From Anaerolineales bacterium UBA7227 (lineage in GTDB: Bacteria > Chloroflexota > Anaerolineae > Anaerolineales > Villigracilaceae), in assembly GCA_002473085.1 (NCBI GenBank), contig DKTP01000032.1, positions 1 to 53,605 of the forward strand: a stretch of 53,605 nucleotides of DNA, written 5' to 3'. The notes below the pieces were generated by a model. The model was not told where the DNA came from. It did no database searches and was given only the letters and a program-made list of their open reading frames with translations. Shown here piece by piece: positions 8,192 through 15,635 of the stretch. The translations under genes and the position numbers were made by a program. Position 1 is the stretch's first letter. Each line of letters starts with the position of its first letter.

Positions 8192-8287
8192 ACCACAGAG
8201 GCGTTTGGGTTTATAGAACACTTGCGCTAGTTTGTTTTGTCTGGTATTATACAAGTGCTATCAATTTTTCCCAGAGAAGAGGAAATC

Positions 8288-9460
8288 ATGGGTGACAATA
8301 TACTGGTAAGAAACATCCCGTCCGAACTTCGCAATTGGATTGATGATGAACGCCAGCAAAATAAAATGAGCCAACAGGAATTTGTTTTATCAGTTCTTAG
8401 AGAAGCACAAAGCGTTTATCAACCAACATTATCATTGTTTCCTCCTGTTGCTGATGAAACGGAATCAGATTCTATTCCATTCAAGTTTATTGATTTATTT
8501 GCAGGAATAGGCGGATTTCGTATTGCACTTACAAAACTTGGTGGGAAGTGCGTTTTTTCATCTGAATGGGATAGGTATTCCCAAAAAACCTATAAAACCT
8601 GGTTTGACGAAATCCCTCATGGCGATATTAGAAAAATTGAGCCATTCGAAATACCTGACCACGATATTCTCGCTGCTGGTTTTCCATGTCAGCCGTTTTC
8701 AATTGCTGGTGTATCTAAGAAAAACAGTTTAGGTAAGGCTCATGGTTTCAATGATGTGAATCAGGGAAATTTATTCTTCAATTTAGCCACAATCATTGAA
8801 ATAAAACGTCCCCCCGTATTATTCTTGGAGAACGTGAAAAATTTACAATCCCATGACCAAGGAAGAACATGGAAAGTAATTCGAGAGACTCTTGAAGGTT
8901 TGGATTATTGGGTGAACGCGAAAGTTATTGACGCTGCTGGATGGGTTCCACAGCACCGAGAGCGTATTTACATTGTTTGTTTTGATAAAAAGGTGTTCAA
9001 GACTGAGCCAAACTTTAACTTTCCCGAACCACCCGAAGGCGAGAGTCCAAAACTGGCTGATATTCTTGACCCAAAACCCGACTCAAAATATACATTAACC
9101 GACCATTTGTGGAACTACTTACAGAATTATGCAGAACGTCATCGAGCGAAAGGAAACGGCTTTGGTTTTGGTTTGGCATATCCAAAAGGCATTACCCGCA
9201 CCTTAAGTGCCAGATATTATAAAGACGGTTCAGAAATTTTGATTCCACAAAAAGGGAAAAACCCCAGACGATTAACTCCGCAAGAATGTGCTCGCCTGAT
9301 GGGATTTGATGATGTTAAAATTGTGGTATCAGATACCCAGGCTTATAGGCAGTTTGGGAATGCCGTTGTTCCTAAAGTCGTTGAGGCTGTCGGACGCGAG
9401 ATTACGAAAGTCTTAGCGTGGCAAATCCGAAACGGCGATAACTGTCTTCTAAAGAAATAA
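8288..9460 (+). CDS. C5-cytosine DNA methyltransferase with N-terminal RHH-like segment
   Basis: The 390-residue protein carries the C5-methyltransferase motifs in order: motif I FIDLFAGIGGFR (67-78), motif IV FPCQPFSIAG with catalytic C134, motif VI ENV (181-183), motif VIII QHRERIYIV (about 222-230), a C-terminal RRLTPQECARLMGF and motif X YRQFGNAVVP. Residues 1-45 (ILVRNIPSELRNWID, then an S-x-x-EFVLSVLREA helix) resemble a FitA/Arc-type ribbon-helix-helix DNA-binding unit, which may allow autoregulation. The start at 8288 is preferred because of AGAGGAA upstream and because the fold begins there. Its partners are an EcoRII-type endonuclease and Vsr, so the target is plausibly CCWGG by analogy. 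The gene is clearly more AT-rich than its surroundings. Confidence 0.93.
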   Translation: MGDNILVRNIPSELRNWIDDERQQNKMSQQEFVLSVLREAQSVYQPTLSLFPPVADETESDSIPFKFIDLFAGIGGFRIALTKLGGKCVFSSEWDRYSQKTYKTWFDEIPHGDIRKIEPFEIPDHDILAAGFPCQPFSIAGVSKKNSLGKAHGFNDVNQGNLFFNLATIIEIKRPPVLFLENVKNLQSHDQGRTWKVIRETLEGLDYWVNAKVIDAAGWVPQHRERIYIVCFDKKVFKTEPNFNFPEPPEGESPKLADILDPKPDSKYTLTDHLWNYLQNYAERHRAKGNGFGFGLAYPKGITRTLSARYYKDGSEILIPQKGKNPRRLTPQECARLMGFDDVKIVVSDTQAYRQFGNAVVPKVVEAVGREITKVLAWQIRNGDNCLLKK

Positions 9461-9478
9461 CCCTTCTCAGGAGGATAT

Positions 9479-10651
9479 ATGCAGTCACTATTTTGTGAAA
9501 AAGCAATTGAAGATTCTCTGAAATATAAGAGGGCAATTCTAAAAATAATTTCACCTAATGATGTTGGCGTTACTGGCGGACACCAAAGTGGTTATTATTT
9601 GCCAAAGGAAGTTTGGCATTTGTTCACTCCTCAAAGACCAGAAAAAGGTATAAATCATCATCACCCAGTCACGGTTATTTGGCAGGACGGGAATACAACC
9701 AATTCAAATGTGATTTGGTATGGACAAGGAACACGGAGCGAATACAGACTTACAAGATTCGGGCGGAATTTTCCATTTCTGGAGAATGATAATGTTGGTG
9801 GTTTGCTGGTTTTGATTCCTAAAACACTATCAGAGTTTTATGCCTATGTTCTTGACCTAGATGAAGATATTGAAGAAATCCAAGCAGCACTTGGCGTTGA
9901 ATTAATCAGAAATTGGGTTGCTTACGAAGAGGGTGTAGCAATTGCGGAGACAGAAGACGTTTGTTTGAATCGAAAGTTTAGAGAATTTGTTGCAACTGTT
10001 AGAGTATTGCCTTCGGGAGCAGTTTTTTCAAATACAACCAGAGAAGCGTTAATAGAATGCGTTCATGAATTTATTAGATTTACTCCCGACGAACAATTGA
10101 TTCGTTTAGTTAATCAGGAATATACTCTTTACAAGATGGCTGAAAGAAAAGTCTTTGAGCCAGAAGTGACGCGGTTGTTTAGGGATATAGATGATTTTAT
10201 AGAGACGGCAATGCATATTTTACAGAGGCGCAAAGCCAGAGCGGGACGATCACTTGAAAATCATGTTGATTTTTTGTTAAGGCAAGCAGGAATTCCACAT
10301 GAGATGCGGCCTTCCGTTGATAAAACAGAACCAGATATTATCATTCCCAACAAGTTGTCTTACGATGACCCTGAGTTTCCTGAGAGAAAACTTTTTATGG
10401 TCGCCATAAAAACAACTTGTAAGGATAGATGGCGGCAGGTCACAAGAGAAGCGCCTCGCGTTAAGCACAAACATATCATAACAATGCAAAAAGGAATTTC
10501 AACCAAACAACTCGACGAAATGAATCATTTAGATGTTTCTCTTATTGTTCCAGAAAAACTACATAGGGATTATCCTAAAGATGGAAGAGGATCATTGTTA
10601 ACTATTGAGTTATTTTTGGATTTGTTGAAAACCACATATCATTTAGCATGA
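9479..10651 (+). CDS. Type II restriction endonuclease, EcoRII family
   Basis: The 390-residue protein is close in length to EcoRII. The N-terminal half contains HQSGYYLPKEVW, HHHPV and WYGQGTRSEYRLTRFGR, which match the EcoRII effector-binding domain. The C-terminal half contains GRSLENHVDFLL (E260), EPDIIIP (PD at 285-286) and IKTTCKDRWRQV (K311, K315), the EcoRII-type catalytic region. The family binds two or more CCWGG sites and cuts before the first C; this specificity is inferred here. An AGGAGG ribosome binding site lies at about 9470-9475. It sits 18 nt after the methyltransferase and overlaps vsr by 4 nt. Confidence 0.92.
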   Translation: MQSLFCEKAIEDSLKYKRAILKIISPNDVGVTGGHQSGYYLPKEVWHLFTPQRPEKGINHHHPVTVIWQDGNTTNSNVIWYGQGTRSEYRLTRFGRNFPFLENDNVGGLLVLIPKTLSEFYAYVLDLDEDIEEIQAALGVELIRNWVAYEEGVAIAETEDVCLNRKFREFVATVRVLPSGAVFSNTTREALIECVHEFIRFTPDEQLIRLVNQEYTLYKMAERKVFEPEVTRLFRDIDDFIETAMHILQRRKARAGRSLENHVDFLLRQAGIPHEMRPSVDKTEPDIIIPNKLSYDDPEFPERKLFMVAIKTTCKDRWRQVTREAPRVKHKHIITMQKGISTKQLDEMNHLDVSLIVPEKLHRDYPKDGRGSLLTIELFLDLLKTTYHLA

Positions 10652-11058
10652 TGGACGTCTTAACTCCCGAACAAAGAAAATTGAATATGTCGAGAATCCG
10701 AAATAAAGATACTCGACCAGAAATAGTTGTTCGGTCTCTGATTCATAGGATGGGATACAGATACAGATTGCATGTCAAAAACCTGTCTGGGAAACCCGAC
10801 TTGGTATTTCCCCGTCGAAGAAAAATAATTTTCGTTCACGGCTGTTTCTGGCATATGCATAATTGCAAATACGGCAGAGTAAAGCCGCAAACCAATGCAG
10901 AGTTTTGGGAAAATAAGAGACTCGGAAATATCGAGCGTGACAGGAAAAACTTATCTTTGCTCAAAAAGGATGGCTGGAAAGTATTAGTGGTTTGGGAGTG
11001 CTGGATTAGAAACCCGCAATCACTAGCAGATCGAATTTTAATATTCCTCGAAAAATAA
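10648..11058 (+). CDS. vsr: Very short patch repair endonuclease
   Basis: The 136-residue protein has the Vsr layout: MSRIRNKDTRPEIVVRSLIH, a YRLHVKNLSGKPDLVF block with D51, and FVHGCFWHMHNCKYGR with H64 and H69, then the WxxKxxxNxxRD and VxWEC blocks. D51, H64 and H69 occupy the positions of the metal and catalytic residues in E. coli Vsr. Vsr nicks 5' to the T of T:G mismatches formed by deamination of 5-methylcytosine, so it limits the mutagenic cost of the neighbouring cytosine methyltransferase. It is coupled to the endonuclease gene through ATGA overlap. Confidence 0.96.
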   Translation: MMDVLTPEQRKLNMSRIRNKDTRPEIVVRSLIHRMGYRYRLHVKNLSGKPDLVFPRRRKIIFVHGCFWHMHNCKYGRVKPQTNAEFWENKRLGNIERDRKNLSLLKKDGWKVLVVWECWIRNPQSLADRILIFLEK

Positions 11059-11138
11059 ATGTTTTCCATGATATACTCCCGCCGCTCCCCAACGGAGCGC
11101 ACGCTTCTGGGAAATTGTTTTGATGTACTCTAAATAAA

Positions 11139-11166
11139 GCCCCGACGAACGCGGTCGGGCTTTTTT
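11139..11166 (+). terminator. Rho-independent terminator after the restriction-modification cassette
   Basis: CCCGAC (11141-11146) pairs with GTCGGG (11154-11159), followed by CTTTTTTG. It closes the methyltransferase-endonuclease-vsr unit. Confidence 0.85.
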
Positions 11167-11233
11167 GTTGGGCGGGCCAATCTGCAAAGAAAGGCTTTGT
11201 TGGCAAGAAGGAGTTAGGCGGAGTTCATCGCTT

Positions 11234-11327
11234 TTAGTCTATTAGTCGGCTAGTCACCTAGTCCGCTGGTCAAGACTAGCAGACTAATAAACTAGAAGAC
11301 TAGCAAACCAGAAAACTAGTAGACTAC
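11234..11327. repeat. TAGTC/GACTA pentamer array forming a large inverted repeat before the helicase gene
   Basis: The left half (11234-11272) repeats TAGTC/GGTC units and the right half (11273-11327) repeats GACTAG/AACTAG units, so the halves can pair, for example GTCTATTAGTC with GACTAATAAAC. It ends 11 nt before the helicase start codon, just before AAAGGA. If transcribed, it would form a long imperfect hairpin in the 5' untranslated region. Confidence 0.75.
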
Positions 11328-11338
11328 AAAGGACTCCA

Positions 11339-13003
11339 ATGACCACCGACTTCTCTTCATTAAATCTCCGCGAGGAGATTCTCCAGGCCATCACCGAACT
11401 GGGCTACACCGAACCGACGCCCATCCAGGCGGGCATGATCCCCCTCATGCTCACCGGCGCCGACGTCATCGGCCAGGCGCAGACCGGCACCGGCAAGACC
11501 GCCGCCTTCGCCCTCCCCATCCTCCACAACTTCACCCCGCAAAAAAATCCGCAGGCGCTCATCCTCGCGCCCACGCGCGAACTCGCCCTGCAGGTCGCCA
11601 ACTCGATCACCGAATACGGCAAAGGCATGCGCGTGCGCGTCCTCGCCGTCTACGGCGGCCAGCCCTACAGCCCGCAGATCAACGCCCTGCGCCGCGGCGT
11701 GGACATCGTCGTCGGCGCCCCCGGCCGCCTCAACGACCTGCTCGAGCGCGGCGCGCTCCGCCTCAACGAGATCAAAACCCTCGTCCTCGACGAAGCCGAC
11801 GAAATGCTCAACATGGGCTTCATCGAAGACGTGGAAAAGATCCTCTCGACGACTCCCCCCGGGCGGCAGACGGCCCTCTTCAGCGCGACTTTGCCCGCGC
11901 GCATCCGCGCCCTCGCAGACCGCTTCATGCGCGACCCGCAAGCGGTCACCATCAAACGGGCGACTCTGACCCTCGCCTCCACCGAACAGCGCTGCTACCT
12001 CGTCCACGAATCGGACAAACTCAGCGCCCTCACGCGTCTCTTCGAGACCGAACCGATCCACTCCGCCCTCATCTTCGCCCGCACCCGCGCCGAGACCGCC
12101 GCCCTCGCCAACGAACTCGTCCTCCGCGGCATCCCCGCCGAAGCCATCCACGGCGACCTCGATCAACACGCCCGCGAGCGCGTGCTGGGACGCTTCCGCT
12201 CCAACCAACTGAAAGTCCTCGTCGCGACGGACGTCGCCGCGCGCGGACTCGACATCGAAAACATCTCGCACGTCTTCAACTATCACCTGCCCGACGACGC
12301 CGAAGTCTACGTCCACCGCATCGGGCGCACGGGACGCGCGGGCAGATCGGGCGTGGCCATCACGCTGCTCTCGCCGCGCGAGAGACGCCGCATGCGCGAG
12401 GTCGAAGCGCTGACGAAGCAGCCCGTCACCAGGATGGAACTCCCGACCAGGGAAGACATCCTCAAACACCGCGAGGGCAAACTGGTCGAGACTCTCAAAG
12501 TCTGGCTGGGACGCGCCCGCTACAAGCGCGAACTGGAGATCGTCAACCAACTCGTCGCCGAGGGATTCGATCCCGTCGCCATCGCGGGCGCGGCCTTGAA
12601 GATGGCGCGCGGCGACGAGAAGCAGCGTCCCATCGCGGAAGTCGCCGAAGTAACGGATGAAAGAAGAAAGAAAAAAGATGAAGGGGAGAGACGCGAAAAG
12701 CCGGAGCGACGCGAACGCTCGGACGGCGCGGCCCGCTCAAAGCGAGTCCGAGGCGAAGCGTCGCATGAGGCGGGCATGGTTCGGCTGCGCGCCAAAGTCG
12801 GCAAAGTCCACGGCGTCCGCCCGAACGATGTGGTCGGCACGATCGCCTATCACGCCGACATCCCCGGCTACACCATCGGCAAGATCCGCATCGAACCGAA
12901 GGTGACGTTCGTGGACATCCCCGAAGAGTCGCTCGACAAAGCGCTGGCGAAGAACGAAGAATATCGCATCGGCAAACACAAGTTCATTTTGGAGAAGGCG
13001 TAG
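11339..13003 (+). CDS. deaD: DEAD-box ATP-dependent RNA helicase (CsdA/DeaD type)
   Basis: The 554-residue protein contains the Q motif (F-x-x-LNL and EPTPIQ), motif I AQTGTGKT (47-54), Ia PTRELALQ, II DEAD (151-154), III SAT (182-184), V ATDVAARGLD and VI HRIGRTGRAG. A charged Arg/Lys/Glu linker near residues 435-475 is followed by a DbpA-type RNA-binding domain (MVRLRAKVGKVHGVRPNDVVG onward), as in CsdA/DeaD and other ribosome-assembly helicases. AAAGGA at 11328-11333 gives the ribosome binding site. The 5' region is the TAGTC/GACTA array. The linker DNA (12657-12700) is a purine-rich microrepeat, so the linker may have grown by repeat expansion. Confidence 0.93.
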   Translation: MTTDFSSLNLREEILQAITELGYTEPTPIQAGMIPLMLTGADVIGQAQTGTGKTAAFALPILHNFTPQKNPQALILAPTRELALQVANSITEYGKGMRVRVLAVYGGQPYSPQINALRRGVDIVVGAPGRLNDLLERGALRLNEIKTLVLDEADEMLNMGFIEDVEKILSTTPPGRQTALFSATLPARIRALADRFMRDPQAVTIKRATLTLASTEQRCYLVHESDKLSALTRLFETEPIHSALIFARTRAETAALANELVLRGIPAEAIHGDLDQHARERVLGRFRSNQLKVLVATDVAARGLDIENISHVFNYHLPDDAEVYVHRIGRTGRAGRSGVAITLLSPRERRRMREVEALTKQPVTRMELPTREDILKHREGKLVETLKVWLGRARYKRELEIVNQLVAEGFDPVAIAGAALKMARGDEKQRPIAEVAEVTDERRKKKDEGERREKPERRERSDGAARSKRVRGEASHEAGMVRLRAKVGKVHGVRPNDVVGTIAYHADIPGYTIGKIRIEPKVTFVDIPEESLDKALAKNEEYRIGKHKFILEKA

Positions 13004-13062
13004 TTGCGCTCACCCAATCTGGCATCGGTCGTTGCGCTGAAAAGGCGGGTAAAATCAATGCC

Positions 13063-14259
13063 ATGTTCAATCTAAAGACCACCCCCTTCCATGAGCGGAC
13101 GTCCGCTTTGTGCCAGCCGCAGAACTGGCGCAAATGGGCGGGCTACTTCGCCGCCGGTTCGTACGAACACACGCTCGACCGCGAGTATTGGGCCATCCGC
13201 AACGCGGCCGCGCTGATAGACGTCACGCCGCTGATCAAGTACCTCGTCAAAGGCCGGGACGCGGCCGCGCTGCTGCACCGCGTCACCACGCGCGACATCC
13301 ACAAGATGAAAGTGGGACAGGTGGCCTACACGGGCTGGTGCGACGAAGACGGGAAGATGATTGACGACGGGACCGTCTCCCGCCTCGACGATTCGACCTT
13401 CCGCCTGACCGCGGCCGAACCGAACCTCCGCTGGCTGACGCTGAACGCGGTCGGCATGGACATGGAGATCGTCGAGATCACCGACGAGGTCGCGGCGCTC
13501 AGTCTGCAGGGACCCCATTCGAGGTCCGTGCTGAAGCGGGTCTGCGAGGCGGACGTGGACGGGTTGAAATACTTCCGTCTGATGGAAAACAAGATTGGCG
13601 GGGCCGACGTCACGATCTCGCGGACGGGTTACACGGGCGATCTCGGCTACGAGGTCTGGATGGCGAACAAGGACGCGCTCCCCGTCTGGGACGCGTTGAT
13701 GGACGCGGGCGCGGACTACGGCATCACGCCCGTCGGGATTTTGGCGATGGACATGGCGCGCGTCGAAGCGGGGCTGTTCATGCTCGACGTGGATTACACC
13801 TCCGCCTCGCACGCGTGGATCGAGCGGCAGAAGTCCTCGCCGTTCGAGTTGGGCCTCGATTGGACCGTCGCGCTCGACAAGCCCGGCTACTTCGTCGGAC
13901 GCCGCGCGCTGGAGAAAGAGAAGCGCGAAGGCTCCGAGTGGAAGATGGTCGGCCTGGAAGTGGACTGGGAGGGGATGGAGAAATTATTCAAAAAAATGGG
14001 ACTGCCTCCGCAGATCCCCGGCATGGCGATTCGGGCGAGCCTGCCCGTGATGGCGGGAGGCAAACAAGTGGGATACGCGTCCACTTCGAGTTGGTCGCCG
14101 CTGTTGAAAAAATACATCGCGCTGGCGCACTTGCAGAGGCCGCATTACGAGATCGGGACGAACGTGACGATGGAGGTCACGGTGGAACATCAACGCCGGC
14201 ACGCGCCCGCCCGCGTGGTGAAACTTCCCTTTTACGAACCCGAATGGAAAAAGAAATAA
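13063..14259 (+). CDS. GcvT-like aminomethyltransferase family protein
   Basis: The 398-residue protein has the folate-binding T-protein fold: AAALIDVTPLIKYLVKGRDA, then LHRVTTRDI, GQVAYTGWCDEDGKMIDDGTV, SLQGPHSR, ISRTGYTGDLGYEVW and a C-terminal barrel with GYASTSSWSPLLKKYIALA. Because no glycine cleavage partner (P, H or L protein) is adjacent, it may act in another one-carbon demethylation. A TAAAAT hexamer lies 7 nt before the ATG. It is followed after 2 nt by the DsbA/FrnE-family gene, so the two are probably cotranscribed. Confidence 0.85.
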   Translation: MFNLKTTPFHERTSALCQPQNWRKWAGYFAAGSYEHTLDREYWAIRNAAALIDVTPLIKYLVKGRDAAALLHRVTTRDIHKMKVGQVAYTGWCDEDGKMIDDGTVSRLDDSTFRLTAAEPNLRWLTLNAVGMDMEIVEITDEVAALSLQGPHSRSVLKRVCEADVDGLKYFRLMENKIGGADVTISRTGYTGDLGYEVWMANKDALPVWDALMDAGADYGITPVGILAMDMARVEAGLFMLDVDYTSASHAWIERQKSSPFELGLDWTVALDKPGYFVGRRALEKEKREGSEWKMVGLEVDWEGMEKLFKKMGLPPQIPGMAIRASLPVMAGGKQVGYASTSSWSPLLKKYIALAHLQRPHYEIGTNVTMEVTVEHQRRHAPARVVKLPFYEPEWKKK

Positions 14260-14261
14260 TC

Positions 14262-14873
14262 ATGGACTTCAAACTGACCATCTACTCCGATTACATCTGA
14301 CCGTGGTGCTATGTCGGCCAGGGTGTGGTCGAGCGGCTGAAAGAAAAATACAACGTGGACGTGGACTGGCGTCCGTTCTACCTGCGTCCCGACACGCCGC
14401 CCGAGGGACTGGACCTGCCCGATTACGTCCTGCGCGGACGGGAAAACGGGTCGGAGGAACGCCTGTATCAGATCGCGGAATCGTACGGGATGAAGTTCGT
14501 CTCCGCCCGGCGACTTTACAGCACGCGTCTCGCTCACGAAGCGACGGAGTTCGCGCGTGAACGAGGACGGGGAAACGAGTTCCATCGGATCGTCTTCCGC
14601 AAAGTCTACGCCGAGGGAGAGGACCCAGCCAGATGGGAAACGCTCCGCGCCGCGGCCGAGGAGGCGGGTCTCGACGCCGAGTCCATGCAGCGCGAGGTGG
14701 AGGCGGGCAAGTACGCCGAATCCGTCGCGGCCCAGGTTCAAAACGCCTACCAGATCGGCGTCCAAAGCGTCCCGACATACGTGATCAACGACCGCTACGC
14801 CATCGTCGGCGCGCAGCCGTATGAAGTGTTCGCGCGGACGTTGGAGAAGTTGAAGAAGGATGGGGAGATATAG
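14262..14873 (+). CDS. DsbA/FrnE-family oxidoreductase with in-frame TGA at the active site (probable selenoprotein)
   Basis: Reading through one TGA at 14298-14300 gives 203 residues starting MDFKLTIYSDYI, then TGA, then PWCYVGQGVVERL. FrnE/DsbA-like proteins normally have CPWC here, so TGA replaces exactly the first active-site cysteine (residue 13), leaving U-P-W-C with C16. The rest is a full FrnE-like thioredoxin-fold protein: YNVDVDWRPFYLRPDTPPEG, the helical insert, then VQSVPTYVINDRYAIVGAQP with the cis-Pro loop. The frame is intact on both sides. A hairpin at 14314-14332 meets bacterial SECIS expectations. A conventional caller would start at the GTG at 14325 and lose the active site. 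The alternatives are a point mutation of TGC to TGA or a sequencing error. Confidence 0.8.
14298..14336 (+). promoter_or_regulatory. Candidate bacterial SECIS element with Sec codon
   Basis: After the TGA (14298-14300), TCGGCC (14314-14319) pairs with GGTCGA (14327-14332), including one G-U pair, and leaves the 7-nt loop AGGGTGT. The loop begins 20 nt after the TGA and has G at its second position. Bases 14301-14303 can also pair with 14334-14336. Known bacterial SECIS elements have a short upper stem and a G near the start of the apical loop at about this distance. This is a hand-fold and has not been energy-checked. Confidence 0.6.
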
Positions 14874-14902
14874 ATTGCATTGCCAACCATAAAAACTGCT
14901 CC

Positions 14903-14959
14903 TTGCACAAAATCTGTTTATATCGGATAATTATCAAGAAACGATAATTATCCGATATA
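14903..14959 (+). promoter_or_regulatory. AbiE-type promoter with perfect 17-bp inverted-repeat operator
   Basis: TTGCAC (14903-14908) and GATAAT (14926-14931), spaced by 17 bp, form a good sigma70-type promoter. A perfect inverted repeat spans it: arm TATATCGGATAATTATC at 14919-14935, a 7-nt spacer, and the complementary arm at 14943-14959. Each arm contains the 10-bp palindrome GATAATTATC. The second arm ends one base before the start codon at 14961. AbiEi antitoxins are known to bind inverted repeats and repress their own operon, so this is probably the operator. Confidence 0.8.
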
Positions 14960-14960
14960 G

Positions 14961-15635
14961 ATGAAAACCACCCTTCTCCAGCCATTTGAGCGAATCCCCT
15001 ACTTTACGATCGAAGGATTCAAACAGGCCGCCGACATTTCGAAGGCGGAGCAGGCGCGCCTGTTGCTTCACCGCTGGGTCAATGCGGGGCATCTTATCCA
15101 GTTGAAGAACGGCCTGTATATGACCCGCCGTTTTTACGAACAGCGCCGCAATGATGCGGCATTCTCCGCGGCCGTCAGCGCCATCATTCTGCCGCAGTCG
15201 TATCTCTCCCTCGAATACATTTTGCAGAAATACAATATCCTCACCGATGTAACCTACCCCGTCACGGCAATCACCGCCAAGAACACGCGGCGGATCGTAA
15301 ACTCTCTCGGCACATTCTGGTATCGAAACCTGCGCGCGGACTTGTATCACGGCTTCACGATCTCCGACTATTTTGGAGTCAAATACGCCGAAGCAACATT
15401 AGCAAAAGCCCTCTTCGACTTTCTCTACCTTCGTCCGCTCTCGAACGTTCTACGCGCTCCCAACCTCGATCTGGCCGAGGAACTACGCCTCAATCTCGAC
15501 GATGTGGCGGGCGAGGCCGTCTCGGAGTTTTTCTCCCATGTCGAGCGGAGCGGCGTCCGCAAGATGAAAATGGCCGCGGAAAATTTCAGGAGGCATGTGT
15601 GGCAAACCTGGTGCAAACCCTCCAGCATGTTCTGA
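14961..15635 (+). CDS. AbiEi-type antitoxin/transcriptional regulator
   Basis: The 224-residue protein begins with a winged-helix-like region (YFTIEGFKQAADISKAEQARLL, LHRWVNAGHLIQLKNGLYM) typical of AbiEi antitoxins. A larger C-terminal domain contains SYLSLEYILQKYNI and AEATLAKALFDFLYLRP. By family it neutralises the AbiEii nucleotidyltransferase by an indirect type IV mechanism and represses the promoter. The perfect inverted repeat immediately upstream fits autoregulation. No Shine-Dalgarno sequence is visible between the palindrome arm and the ATG. It overlaps the toxin gene by 37 nt. Confidence 0.85.
   Translation: MKTTLLQPFERIPYFTIEGFKQAADISKAEQARLLLHRWVNAGHLIQLKNGLYMTRRFYEQRRNDAAFSAAVSAIILPQSYLSLEYILQKYNILTDVTYPVTAITAKNTRRIVNSLGTFWYRNLRADLYHGFTISDYFGVKYAEATLAKALFDFLYLRPLSNVLRAPNLDLAEELRLNLDDVAGEAVSEFFSHVERSGVRKMKMAAENFRRHVWQTWCKPSSMF

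Noticed and set aside
11234..11327. Possible CRISPR-like array
   Set aside because: The units are 5-7 bp, degenerate and inverted in the two halves, with no spacers of constant length.
14325..14873. DsbA-like gene starting at GTG 14325
   Set aside because: This start would remove the conserved active-site region, which is intact in frame upstream of the TGA; read-through as Sec explains the data better.
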